Source: Stenotrophomonas maltophilia (GTDB lineage: Bacteria > Pseudomonadota > Gammaproteobacteria > Xanthomonadales > Xanthomonadaceae). From it: a DNA stretch of 64,000 bases. The position numbers and the translations under genes are program-made. This document shows positions 52,284-64,000 of the stretch, one piece after another. Every line of letters begins with the position of its first letter. The stretch's first letter is position 1. Below the pieces are notes generated by a model that saw only the letters and a list, made by a program, of their open reading frames with translations, made no database searches and was not told where the DNA came from. Location of the stretch: assembly GCA_002363385.1 (NCBI GenBank), contig DEVL01000001.1:186001-250000 (forward strand), in the 5' to 3' direction.

Positions 52284-54134
52284 TCAGTGACGCACGCGCT
52301 GTGCTTTTCCGTTGGCCAGCGCCTGATCGATCGCGGCCCGCACGTCGCGCACCGCACGCGCCGAGGCCACACTCTGCTGCTGTGCCAGGCGCGCCTGTTC
52401 CTTGCCCAGTTCAGCCTGCTCACGCGCCACCAGGGCGATCTGCCGGGCGTCCACCGCCTTGGCCGAGGCGGTGCGTGCCTCGCGTGCGGCCTGGCTGGCG
52501 GCGGAGGCCGATGCGCGTGACTGGCGGGCCGCCCGGTCGGCTTCCACAGCCGCATCCAGACCGGCATCGCGGATCGCGCTGTTGACCACCGCGCTGACAT
52601 CCACCGAGGCCATTGCATCGGCCGTGATCTGCAACGATGCCGCCGCGATCTGTTGACCGATGGCCGCTTGGCGGTTGCCAAGCTCGGCCTGCGCGGTTCC
52701 GAGCGCGGCCACTTCCGTCTGGGCGTGTCCCAGCGCCTTGAGCACGGCGGGATCGCGGATCAGATAGCGGTCCTGGCCTCGGCGGACCCACAAGGTCGGT
52801 TGATCGTTGCCGGCATCGCGTCGGGCCTGTTTGAGGTCGGCGACGGAGGCATCGACGAAATTGCTCTCGCCGCCGATCAACACGAAGGCCTGCGCAGGCT
52901 GCCGGCTGATGTTGAGCTGACCGTGGGTGACGAAGGACATGCCGTCATCCAGATCCTTGGGCGGCTCCGGTGCATGTGGTGCAGCGGGGGGCTCCGGGGC
53001 CGGAACAGGCTCAGGTGCCGGAACAGGTTCGGGCGTCGGCACCGGTGCCGGACGCGGGGCAGGAGCAGGCAGCGGTGCCGGTGGGGTCGGCGCGACAGGT
53101 GCCGGCGGTACCTGGGGCGGGGCCGGCGGCGGCGGTGCAGCCACCAGCCGCAACGGGGCAACGCCGATCACCACGAACAGCGCGGTGATGGCCAGCGCGG
53201 CCACGCGCGGGACGCTGCGGGTCTGCTGCAGCGTCCGCAGCCGGCGCTTGAGACTGCGCAGGTTCGGCGAGGCACTGGCCACGCCGACGGCGGGACGAGG
53301 CGCCACACCCAACTGCACCAGCAAGCGGCCGTAGTCATGGCGGCAGTGATGATGCCCGGCCACCACCGCACCATCGCAGGCTTCCTCGCGGGCCAGCGCA
53401 TATTCGCGGGCCGCCACATGGACCAGCGGGTGGAAGAAGAACAGGTGTTGGGACAGCGCCGGCAGCAGGCCCCACCACAGGTCGCGACGCTGCAGATGAA
53501 TCAGTTCGTGGGTCAGCGCCATGTCCAGATCGTCCGCCGACATCATCGGCAGCTCGCGCGAAGGGAGCAGCAGCACCGGCCGCCACGGGCCGATCAACTG
53601 CGGCGACCGGATCTGCGCGGAGAGTTTCAGCTGCGGGGAGCGCCGCAGGCCATGCGCTTCGGCGGCCAACTGCAGCGCCTGCTGCAGGCCGGCGTCGGTG
53701 CACTCGGTGGCGCTGCGGACCAGCGCGCGGCTGGCGCGGTAGCCGCGCAGGCTGTGCACCAGCATCAGCAGCACACCGGCAGCCCACACGGCCAGCAGCA
53801 GCAAGGGCCAGGACGCTGTCATCGTCGCGGTCTCTGCCGCATTGGCGGCGTACGTGACCGGCGCGGCCTGCACAGCAGCGTCGAACGCGGGTAGCGCCAT
53901 CGCCGGCGCTGTCACTGCTGCCGGTGCCGGCAGCACCGCCAGTTCCAGCGGGCTGCTCCAGAACAGGCCCAGCACCGCCTGCGCGGCCACCAGCCACCAC
54001 AGCCGGCAGCGGGTCGCGGACGGCAGCTGTGGCAGCAGGCGGCATACACCCCAGACCAGCGCCACCAGCACCGCACTCTGCACACTGGTCCAGCCCAGCC
54101 GCATCAGCACTTCACTCATCATCATGTCCATCAC
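52284..54134 (-). CDS. M56 (BlaR1-type) membrane metallopeptidase
   Basis: 616 residues. Transmembrane helices lie near 13-33, 38-62 and 109-130, with another at about 309-330. The cytoplasmic zinc site is HELIH at 209-213 with EEACDGAVV downstream. After helix four there is a proline-rich stretch (about 333-385), then a DUF-like segment and a long alanine-rich coiled coil to the end. A beta-lactam sensor domain with SxxK/SxN motifs is absent, so the signal differs from BlaR1. It is directly adjacent to the BlaI-type gene with no spacer. Confidence 0.9.
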   Translation of the reverse strand: MMDMMMSEVLMRLGWTSVQSAVLVALVWGVCRLLPQLPSATRCRLWWLVAAQAVLGLFWSSPLELAVLPAPAAVTAPAMALPAFDAAVQAAPVTYAANAAETATMTASWPLLLLAVWAAGVLLMLVHSLRGYRASRALVRSATECTDAGLQQALQLAAEAHGLRRSPQLKLSAQIRSPQLIGPWRPVLLLPSRELPMMSADDLDMALTHELIHLQRRDLWWGLLPALSQHLFFFHPLVHVAAREYALAREEACDGAVVAGHHHCRHDYGRLLVQLGVAPRPAVGVASASPNLRSLKRRLRTLQQTRSVPRVAALAITALFVVIGVAPLRLVAAPPPPAPPQVPPAPVAPTPPAPLPAPAPRPAPVPTPEPVPAPEPVPAPEPPAAPHAPEPPKDLDDGMSFVTHGQLNISRQPAQAFVLIGGESNFVDASVADLKQARRDAGNDQPTLWVRRGQDRYLIRDPAVLKALGHAQTEVAALGTAQAELGNRQAAIGQQIAAASLQITADAMASVDVSAVVNSAIRDAGLDAAVEADRAARQSRASASAASQAAREARTASAKAVDARQIALVAREQAELGKEQARLAQQQSVASARAVRDVRAAIDQALANGKAQRVRH

Positions 54135-54521
54135 TCAGCCCTCCCGCTTGCGTGACTGCAACTGTTCGACCAGCGCTTCCAGCTCGGCCAGTTCCTGATC
54201 GCTGACGTCCACCTTGTGCGACATGAACGCCACGAACGGCGACACCGAGCCCTGCAGCGTCTTCTCCACGAAGCTGGCCACCGCGCCCTGTACCACGCTG
54301 TCCTGGCCGCTGGTGGTGGCATAGCGGTAGACGCCGCCCACCTGCTTGCGGCTCAGGTACGACTTGGCGCGCAGGCGCTCCATCATGGTCAGCACGGTGG
54401 AGCGTGCCAGCCCGCGCGGCTCACCGAACCCGGCGGCGACTTCGCCGACACTGGGGCGGTCCTGTTCCGCGATGTACTGCAGCAGGGCCAGCTCCTGGTC
54501 CCCGATGGTCTTGCCGCGCAT
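54135..54521 (-). CDS. BlaI/MecI-family transcriptional repressor
   Basis: 128 residues. Winged helix-turn-helix (about 5-75): PSVGEVAAGFGEPRGLARST, VLTMMERLRAKSYLSRKQVG. The C-terminal part dimerises and is where the cognate M56 peptidase would cut (VDVSDQELAELEALVEQL). Two BlaI-type operators lie 14 to 55 bases upstream, so autoregulation is expected. It overlaps nothing but is immediately next to the M56 gene; no beta-lactamase gene is in the window. Confidence 0.92.
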   Translation of the reverse strand: MRGKTIGDQELALLQYIAEQDRPSVGEVAAGFGEPRGLARSTVLTMMERLRAKSYLSRKQVGGVYRYATTSGQDSVVQGAVASFVEKTLQGSVSPFVAFMSHKVDVSDQELAELEALVEQLQSRKREG

Positions 54522-54534
54522 GGCGCACTCCCTA

Positions 54535-54549
54535 TGACTACACGTGTCG
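54535..54549. promoter_or_regulatory. BlaI-type operator 1
   Basis: TGACTACACGTGTCG matches the ACTACANNTGT core of the BlaI/MecI operator (TACANNTGTA), 14 bases before the repressor start codon. Confidence 0.75.
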
Positions 54550-54561
54550 CTACCGTGCCAG

Positions 54562-54576
54562 TGACTACAGATGTCG
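54562..54576. promoter_or_regulatory. BlaI-type operator 2
   Basis: TGACTACAGATGTCG is a second copy of the operator, 27 bases from the first. Thirteen of 15 bases are identical between the two. Confidence 0.75.
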
Positions 54577-54744
54577 TCAAGTGCCGGAGGGTGCGTGCCG
54601 ACGAACGGTCAGCTGCGCTCGGCCGCTGACCATGCGCCAGCGGCTGCTTAGTCAATGTGCGGATGGGATGGACGGGAGATGGACGCCGAACGGCGGAGGG
54701 CCATGGCGGCATGTTCACGCCATCGGCCTGGGTACTGATGGGAA

Positions 54745-54766
54745 CCACCGAGGTGATCCTCGGTGG
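54745..54766 (-). terminator. Hairpin after the SDR gene
   Basis: CCACCGAGG/CCTCGGTGG with a 4-base loop, 24 bases past the SDR stop. No T tract; confidence is limited. The rest of the 269-base gap to the repressor gene holds the two BlaI operators and no ORF. Confidence 0.5.
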
Positions 54767-54790
54767 CCCTTCTGGACAGGATGCCGTCTG

Positions 54791-55912
54791 TCAGCCGCGC
54801 GGCCCACCCATGACCGGCAGGATCACGCCGCTGATATAGCTGGCGGTGATCGGCGAGGCGAGGAAAACGTACGCCGGCGACAGCTCTTCCGGCTGCGCCG
54901 GACGGCCCATGTCGCTGTCCTGGCCGAACTCGGCGACATCCGGTGCCTTCTTGTCGGCCGGGTTCAGCGGGGTCCAGACCGGACCCGGGGCGACCGCATT
55001 GACCCGGATGCCGCGTGGCAGCAGCTGGCTGGCCAGCGCCTTGGTGAAGGCATGGATCGCGCCCTTGGTCGCCGAATAGTCCACCAGCGATTTGCTGCCG
55101 AACAGCCCGGTCTCCGAGCCGGAGTTGATGATGCTGGCACCCTCGCCCAGATGCGGCAGCACCGCGCGCGCCATCTGGATGTAACCGCCGATGTTGGTCT
55201 GCAGGGTTTCCTGCAGGTGGTCGTCCTCAAGGTCTTCCAGGCGGTCGCAGTGCAACTGGAAGGCGGCGTTGTTGACCAGGATGTCGACACCGCCGAACGC
55301 CTTGACGACCTGCTTCACCGCCTTGTTGCAGAACGCCGGATCGCGCACGTCGCCGGCGATCACCACGCAGCGGCCACCTTCCTTCTCGACGTGCTCGCGG
55401 GTGATCTGCGCGTCCTTCTTTTCATCCAGGTGCAGTACGGCGACATCCGCCCCTTCGCGGGCGAACAGCACGGCCACCGCGCGGCCGATGCCCGAATCCG
55501 CGCCGGTGATGATGGCGCGCTTGCCCTTGAGCTTGCCGCTGCCCTGGTAGTCCGGCGCGAGGAAGCGCGGGGCCAGCTGCATTTCGTGTTCGTTGCCGGG
55601 TTTGACCAGCTGCTCGGCCGGCATTTTCTCAGGCTGGCGACGCGTGCCGGCCTGGGTGGCCTTCTTGGTCTTGGACGTAGCGGCCTTCTTCGCCGCACGC
55701 GCGTCCTTGGCCTTCTCCTGGTCCTGCAGACGGCGCTGGCGGGCGGCCACGCGCGCAGCGCGCGGATCGGTGGCGGCGGCCTTGCGGGTCGCGGTTTTGA
55801 CGACCGGGTTACGGGTGCGCGGTTCGGCCGCAGCGGCAGCCGCCTCTGCCGGACGCGGGCGCTTGCGGGAGGTGGGGGTCTTGGTGGTCTTACGGGTTTT
55901 GGCCGTGGCCAT
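54791..55912 (-). CDS. SDR-family oxidoreductase with histone-H1-like N-terminal tail
   Basis: 373 residues from ATG 55912 (AGGAG upstream). Residues 1 to about 95 are nearly pure Lys/Ala/Thr/Arg, like histone H1-type tails. A classical SDR follows: GADSGIGRAVAV as TGxxxGIG, the NNAAF motif, S in INSGSETG, YSATKGA (YxxxK) and PGPVWTPLN. The core resembles the stress-linked YghA/YhdF group (GKRAIITGADSGIGR; ASPITASYISGVILPVMGG). The tail could bind DNA or polyphosphate. Substrate unknown. Confidence 0.9.
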   Translation of the reverse strand: MATAKTRKTTKTPTSRKRPRPAEAAAAAAEPRTRNPVVKTATRKAAATDPRAARVAARQRRLQDQEKAKDARAAKKAATSKTKKATQAGTRRQPEKMPAEQLVKPGNEHEMQLAPRFLAPDYQGSGKLKGKRAIITGADSGIGRAVAVLFAREGADVAVLHLDEKKDAQITREHVEKEGGRCVVIAGDVRDPAFCNKAVKQVVKAFGGVDILVNNAAFQLHCDRLEDLEDDHLQETLQTNIGGYIQMARAVLPHLGEGASIINSGSETGLFGSKSLVDYSATKGAIHAFTKALASQLLPRGIRVNAVAPGPVWTPLNPADKKAPDVAEFGQDSDMGRPAQPEELSPAYVFLASPITASYISGVILPVMGGPRG

Positions 55913-56121
55913 GTTCGACTCCTGTTGCCGGATCAGATGCGTGGATCTCACGCGGGCGCTTGTTCGTCGCGGCGATGGCCGCCGTGGAAATGCGCAGCCC
56001 CACTATGGTCAACCCGGCGGCCAGGGACAGTGAATGGAACGTGCCCACACCGTGTAGAGGATTCATGCGCCGCATACGGGCACCATTGCACCCTGAGCGT
56101 AATTCCCATGGAGTGCGTCGC

Positions 56122-56463
56122 ATGCTTCGTTACCTGTCCGCGGCTGTGGCCGTCCTTGCTTTGTCCGCCTGCAGCAGCACCCCTGTCGCGCAGGTCCAGC
56201 CGATCGACGGCGTCATTTCCGGCCAGTGCCACGTGGACAAGGTCCGCGGTGCCGTGGGCCTGGCAGCATCGCAAGCCACCGTCGAGCGTGCCCGCGTGGA
56301 CAGCGACAGCCTGCAGGTCATCGTCGTGCGCAGCGAACGTGCCGCGAGTGGCGCCACTGCCAGTGGCGCGGCCAATCCCACCCCGGGTGCAGCGCAGGGC
56401 GGCGAACGGCTGACCATCGAAACCGGTCGTACCAACAACATCACCGCCCTCTACTGCGGCTGA
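56122..56463 (+). CDS. Lipoprotein with I78-like domain (2)
   Basis: 113 residues from ATG 56122 with GGAG nine bases upstream. Lipobox LSAC. The domain has the first cysteine (SGQCHVDKVRGAVG), a RARVDSDSLQVIVVRSE strand pair and a final CG; it is a more divergent I78-like relative than the other two. A low-complexity insert (ATASGAANPTPGAAQG) lies in the loop. It is convergent with the topoisomerase gene, whose stop is nine bases away. Confidence 0.72.
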   Translation: MLRYLSAAVAVLALSACSSTPVAQVQPIDGVISGQCHVDKVRGAVGLAASQATVERARVDSDSLQVIVVRSERAASGATASGAANPTPGAAQGGERLTIETGRTNNITALYCG

Positions 56464-56472
56464 CCGCTGCGC

Positions 56473-57537
56473 TCATCCCGCGCGGGCGCGCCGGACGGTG
56501 CGCCGCGCGGCTTTGAGTACTTTCAGCGTGGCCAGTTCCCACTGGCGCTCGCCGCGCAGGCCGGCGAGGGCCTTCAATGAGCCGGCCCGCCAGCCATCGA
56601 AAACGCAAGGATCGATATAGGCCTTGCGGCACACCGACGGTGTGTTGCCCAGCAGGGTGGCGACTTCGCATACCACCTGTTTCTGCAATGCCGCCAGCGC
56701 GCGCTCACTGGAGGGCTCGGGCAATTCGGTCGCGGCAAGCTGACGGATCGCCTCCAGCGTGCCGCCCCAGGTGCGGAAGTCCTTGGCGCTGAAATCCTCG
56801 CCCATCGCATCGTGCAGATAGTCGTTGACCATGCCCGAGTCCACCGGTTGCACCGCGCCCTCGTCATCGCGGTACTGGAACAGCGCCTGCCCGGGCAGCT
56901 GCTGGCAGCCCCGGATCAGCTTGACCAGTTCGCGGTCATCCACATCCACCTCATGCGCCTGCCCGGACTTGCCCCGGAAGCGCATCTGCGCCCGGCCACC
57001 CTTTACCAGCGCGAGGTGTCGGTTGCGTAGCGTGGTCAGCCCGTAAGAGCGGTTGTCACGTGCATAGACTTCATTGCCAACGCGCACCAGCGTCTGTGCC
57101 AGCAGCGCCACCACGATCGCCAGCACCTTGTCGCGCGGGAAGCCGGGCAGCTTCAGATCGCGGCGCAGGCGCCGGCGCAGCGTGGGCAGGGCGGTACCAA
57201 AGGCAATGATGCGATCGAACTTGCCATCGCCCCTCACCCGCGCCCAATCAGCGTGGTAGCGGTACTGCTTGCGCCCGCGCGCATCCCGGCCAGTGGCCTG
57301 CAGATGGCCGTTGGGCAGCGCGCAGATCCACACATCGGTGTACGCCGGGGGGATCGCCAGCGCGCGGATCCGGGCCAGGGTGTCGGCATCTCGTACCGCC
57401 GCGCCATCGGCATCGCGGTAGGCAAAGCCCTTGCCGGCCTTGCGGCGGGCAATGCCGGGCAGTTCATCGCTGACGTAGCGCAGGCCGGCCTGGCGGGCGG
57501 CGGCGGCTTCAGGGGTGGCAGTGCGGCTCGGGCTCAT
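56473..57537 (-). CDS. DNA topoisomerase IB (poxvirus type)
   Basis: 354 residues. It relaxes supercoils through a 3'-phosphotyrosine intermediate. The N-terminal part is typical (GFAYRDADGAAVRDADTLAR, IRALAIPPAYTDVWIC). The catalytic core has KVLAIVVALL, VGNEVYARDNRSYGLTTLR, FRGKSGQ and FRTWGGT, and the nucleophile is Y307 in SVCRKAYIDPCVF. Bacterial TopIB genes are patchily distributed and are often considered acquired, though base use here is like the neighbours. Confidence 0.95.
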   Translation of the reverse strand: MSPSRTATPEAAAARQAGLRYVSDELPGIARRKAGKGFAYRDADGAAVRDADTLARIRALAIPPAYTDVWICALPNGHLQATGRDARGRKQYRYHADWARVRGDGKFDRIIAFGTALPTLRRRLRRDLKLPGFPRDKVLAIVVALLAQTLVRVGNEVYARDNRSYGLTTLRNRHLALVKGGRAQMRFRGKSGQAHEVDVDDRELVKLIRGCQQLPGQALFQYRDDEGAVQPVDSGMVNDYLHDAMGEDFSAKDFRTWGGTLEAIRQLAATELPEPSSERALAALQKQVVCEVATLLGNTPSVCRKAYIDPCVFDGWRAGSLKALAGLRGERQWELATLKVLKAARRTVRRARAG

Positions 57538-57672
57538 GGAGGCGGCGCGGATCAGGGGAACGCAGTGTCGCCGGTGCCGGTGCGGCACCGCGTCAATAAC
57601 GCAACACAAACACCTCACACCGCGCTTGGCGATATCCTCCAACGTTTACTGGGTCGCTTTTCAGGAGTATCG

Positions 57673-58074
57673 ATGTCGCCTCTGTCGTTCCGCCGCGTGC
57701 GGCGTTCTTTCGGGCTGATCGCCCTGTTCCCCGCCCTGCTGGTCCTCGGTGCCTGCAGCGCCCCGCCCATGGACGAGCAGGAAGCGGTCGCCACCGATGC
57801 ACAGAAGGCGGCCGAAGCCGCCGCCGCGCCCACCGATGAGACAGGCAAGGCGCTGGAAGCGCCGCCGGTCGGCAACTGTGATGCCACCCAGGTGCAGAGC
57901 CTGGTCGGCCAGCCCTACACCGAGCAGATCGGCAGTCAGGCCCAGCAGGATGCCGGCGCTACCACGCTGCGCGTACTCAAGCCCAATGACATGACCACGA
58001 TGGATTTCGTCGGTGAGCGCCTGAACATCGAAGTGGACGGCAAGAACGTGGTCGCCAGCGTCCGCTGCGGCTGA
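57673..58074 (+). CDS. Lipoprotein with I78-family peptidase-inhibitor domain (3)
   Basis: 133 residues, with AGGAG seven bases before ATG 57673. A long basic N-region precedes the signal core and lipobox LGAC, then an Ala/Glu-rich spacer (EAVATDAQKAAEAAAAPTDE). The domain is close to copy 1: NCDATQVQSLVGQ, TLRVLKPNDMTTMDFVGERL and the final CG. It is upstream of gltB with a 171-base gap. Confidence 0.84.
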   Translation: MSPLSFRRVRRSFGLIALFPALLVLGACSAPPMDEQEAVATDAQKAAEAAAAPTDETGKALEAPPVGNCDATQVQSLVGQPYTEQIGSQAQQDAGATTLRVLKPNDMTTMDFVGERLNIEVDGKNVVASVRCG

Positions 58075-58245
58075 ACAGGGAGCGGAAAAACACGGGAAAC
58101 ACAGGGGTTTGGTTGCGCCTGCAACCGTGTATTGCGGCGTTGCAACAACTGTGATCTAGTCGGGTCATCCGGTGCTTCGACCCGCGCTGCAAGGACTGAG
58201 CGGGGACGAGTGTCGCCGCTCACCTGACATCGCATCGAGGCAGAG
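58075..58245 (+). promoter_or_regulatory. gltB leader region
   Basis: The 171-base region before gltB has a small hairpin GGTTGC-GCCT-GCAACC (58111-58126) and two further TTGC copies. I could not fix a -35/-10 pair or a sigma54 site. Confidence 0.35.
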
Positions 58246-62700
<4,455 letters not shown>

Positions 62701-62710
62701 GCGCGGAGAA

Positions 62711-62730
62711 GCGCCGGTATCGACCGGCGC
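62711..62730 (+). terminator. Hairpin between gltB and gltD
   Basis: 8-bp perfect stem GCGCCGGT/ACCGGCGC with a 4-base loop, 10 bases after gltB. No T run follows, so partial read-through into gltD is expected. Confidence 0.55.
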
Positions 62731-62747
62731 CTCGTGTTCCCACCGCT

Positions 62748-62770
62748 GTAGTGCCGGCCGCTGGCCGGCA
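62748..62770. repeat. GTAG-type REP between gltB and gltD
   Basis: GTAGTGCCGGCCGCTGGCCGGC is the same 22-base unit as at 7669 and 21727, inserted in the gltB-gltD operon spacer 20 bases before the gltD start. It is again followed by an A. Confidence 0.9.
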
Positions 62771-62790
62771 ACCTCACCACAGAGCAAGCC

Positions 62791-64000
62791 ATGAGCCGCA
62801 AGCAAGCTTTCCAGTTCCTCGATCTGCCCCGGACGATGCCGCAGCGCATCCCGGTCGAACTGCGCACCTCCGGCGACTGGGGCGAGCTGTACGGCAAGTT
62901 CGGCAAGGAAGACGCGCAGTTCCAGGCCGGGCGTTGCCTGGATTGCGGCAACCCGTACTGCAGCTGGAAGTGCCCGGTGCACAACGCGATCCCGCAGTGG
63001 CTGCAGCTGGTGCAGGAAAACCGCATCCACGAAGCGGCCACGCTGTGCCATTCAACCAACCCGCTGCCGGAAGTGTGCGGCCGGGTGTGCCCGCAGGACC
63101 GCCTGTGCGAAGGCAGCTGCACGCTGGAAGAGTTCGGTGCGGTCACCATCGGTGCGGTGGAGAAATACATCGTCGATACCGCGCTGGCCACCGGCTGGCG
63201 CCCGGATATGAGTGCGGTGGAAGCCACCGGCAAGCGCGTGGCGGTGATCGGCGCGGGCCCGGCCGGGCTGTCTTGCGCCGACAAGCTGGCGCATGCCGGT
63301 ATCCAGGCCGTGGTCTATGACCGTTACGAACAGATCGGCGGACTGCTGCAGTTCGGCATCCCCAGCTTCAAACTGGACAAGTCCGTCATCAGCCGCCGCC
63401 GCAATGTGCTCGAAGGCATGGGCGTGCAGTTCCGCCTCGGCGTGGAGATCGGCCGCGATGTGAGCATCGATGATCTGCTGGCCGAGTACGACGCGGTGTT
63501 CGTCGGCACCGGCGCGTACCGCTATACCGATGGTGGCCTGCTTGGCCAGGACCTCAAGGGCGTGTTGCCGGCGCTGCCGTTCCTGGTACAGAACAGCCGC
63601 ATCGTCAGTGGCAGCGACGCGCATGGCCGGCCGATCGCGGGCTGGGAAGACCAGATCGCCCTGCCCGATCTGGAAGGCAAGCGCGTGGTGGTGCTCGGCG
63701 GTGGCGATACCGGCATGGACTGCGTGCGCAGCGCGATCCGCCTGGGCGCGGCCAAGGTGACCTGCGCCTACCGCCGTGACGAGGCCAACATGCCCGGCTC
63801 GGCGCGCGAAGTGGCCAATGCCCGCGAGGAAGGCGTGCGCTTCCTGTTCAACCGCCAGCCGCTGTCGATCGAGGCCGGTGCCGATGACGAAGTGATCGGG
63901 GTGATGGTGGTCGAGACGACCCTGTCCGATCCGGACGCCCAGGGCCGCCGCAATGCAGTGCCGATCGAGGGCAGCGAGTCGCTGCTGGAAGCGGACGTGG
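62791..64000 (+). CDS. gltD: Glutamate synthase (NADPH) small subunit, 3' end cut
   Basis: The first 403 codons are present; the window ends before the stop. The N-terminal part has the cysteine-rich 4Fe-4S motifs (CLDCGNPYCSWKCP; CGRVCPQDRLCEGSC), then the FAD loop VAVIGAGPAGLSCAD and the NADPH loop VVVLGGGDTGMDC. It passes electrons from NADPH to GltB. The ribosome site is weak: the bases before the ATG read AGAGCAAGCC, and the REP unit lies just upstream. Confidence 0.96.
   Translation, partial: MSRKQAFQFLDLPRTMPQRIPVELRTSGDWGELYGKFGKEDAQFQAGRCLDCGNPYCSWKCPVHNAIPQWLQLVQENRIHEAATLCHSTNPLPEVCGRVCPQDRLCEGSCTLEEFGAVTIGAVEKYIVDTALATGWRPDMSAVEATGKRVAVIGAGPAGLSCADKLAHAGIQAVVYDRYEQIGGLLQFGIPSFKLDKSVISRRRNVLEGMGVQFRLGVEIGRDVSIDDLLAEYDAVFVGTGAYRYTDGGLLGQDLKGVLPALPFLVQNSRIVSGSDAHGRPIAGWEDQIALPDLEGKRVVVLGGGDTGMDCVRSAIRLGAAKVTCAYRRDEANMPGSAREVANAREEGVRFLFNRQPLSIEAGADDEVIGVMVVETTLSDPDAQGRRNAVPIEGSESLLEADV

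Noticed and set aside
52927..53110. Coding potential on the plus strand over the proline-rich part of the M56 gene
   Set aside because: Repetitive Gly/Ala frames arise from the PAP repeats of the minus-strand gene.
54597..54616. Further REP palindrome near the BlaI operators
   Set aside because: GCCGACGAACGGTCAGC has several mismatches and no GTAG head, so I did not count it.

Overview
The window reads as a chromosomal segment of a Stenotrophomonas-type gammaproteobacterium (Xanthomonadaceae). The grounds are high GC with strong GC3 bias, an Ax21-family outer-membrane protein, GTAG-headed palindromic REPs of the kind described in Stenotrophomonas (SMAG), and many genes typical of the family. 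Genes are densely packed in short operons. I saw no tRNA, rRNA, CRISPR array, prophage or insertion sequence. The window cuts a LuxR-type regulator at its left end and gltD at its right end.

Layout. 1-7.8 kb: regulator tail, Ax21-family porin-like protein, three stacked hairpins, the rhodanese-secB-gpsA group, a secreted unknown, a thioesterase, and hemD-hemX-hemY. 7.8-14 kb: FadI-like thiolase, an unknown gene, two tandem SodC lipoproteins and the NtrBC two-component system. 14-20 kb: MltA transglycosylase with a lipoprotein amidase, then amtB, glnK and glnA. The glnA promoter is a textbook sigma54/NtrC arrangement, and an NtrC-type site abuts the ntrB start codon, so the nitrogen genes form one visible regulon. 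gltBD (58-64 kb) supplies the other half of ammonium assimilation. 20-34 kb: uppP, a META/DUF4377 lipoprotein, PEBP, TPR-sulfotransferase, YheT hydrolase, acyltransferase, and a five-gene operon parA-sixA-yceI-PLD-hotdog thioesterase divergent from a Ycf46-type AAA ATPase; then an AEC transporter, a TPR protein and a DUF938 methyltransferase.

34.9-47.6 kb is the most unusual part. It is a co-oriented run of two tandem TldD-type metallopeptidases with twin-arginine leaders, a TldE-like protein, a DUF4159 protein, a MoxR AAA+ ATPase, a DUF58 protein, a BatA-type membrane protein, a DUF4175 membrane protein with three histidine clusters, and a 610-residue membrane protein. A 49-codon cysteine-containing ORF overlaps the end of the first tldD and the start of the second, and a 23-codon ORF ends three bases before the first tldD. 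I propose this as a cell-envelope peptide-processing or metal-handling system; function and substrate are inferred, not shown.

47.6-58 kb: a secreted unknown, an MrfAB-type helicase/exonuclease repair pair, a BlaI/M56 (BlaR1-like) regulatory pair with two visible operators, an SDR oxidoreductase with a histone-H1-like tail, topoisomerase IB, and three separate I78-type small lipoproteins.
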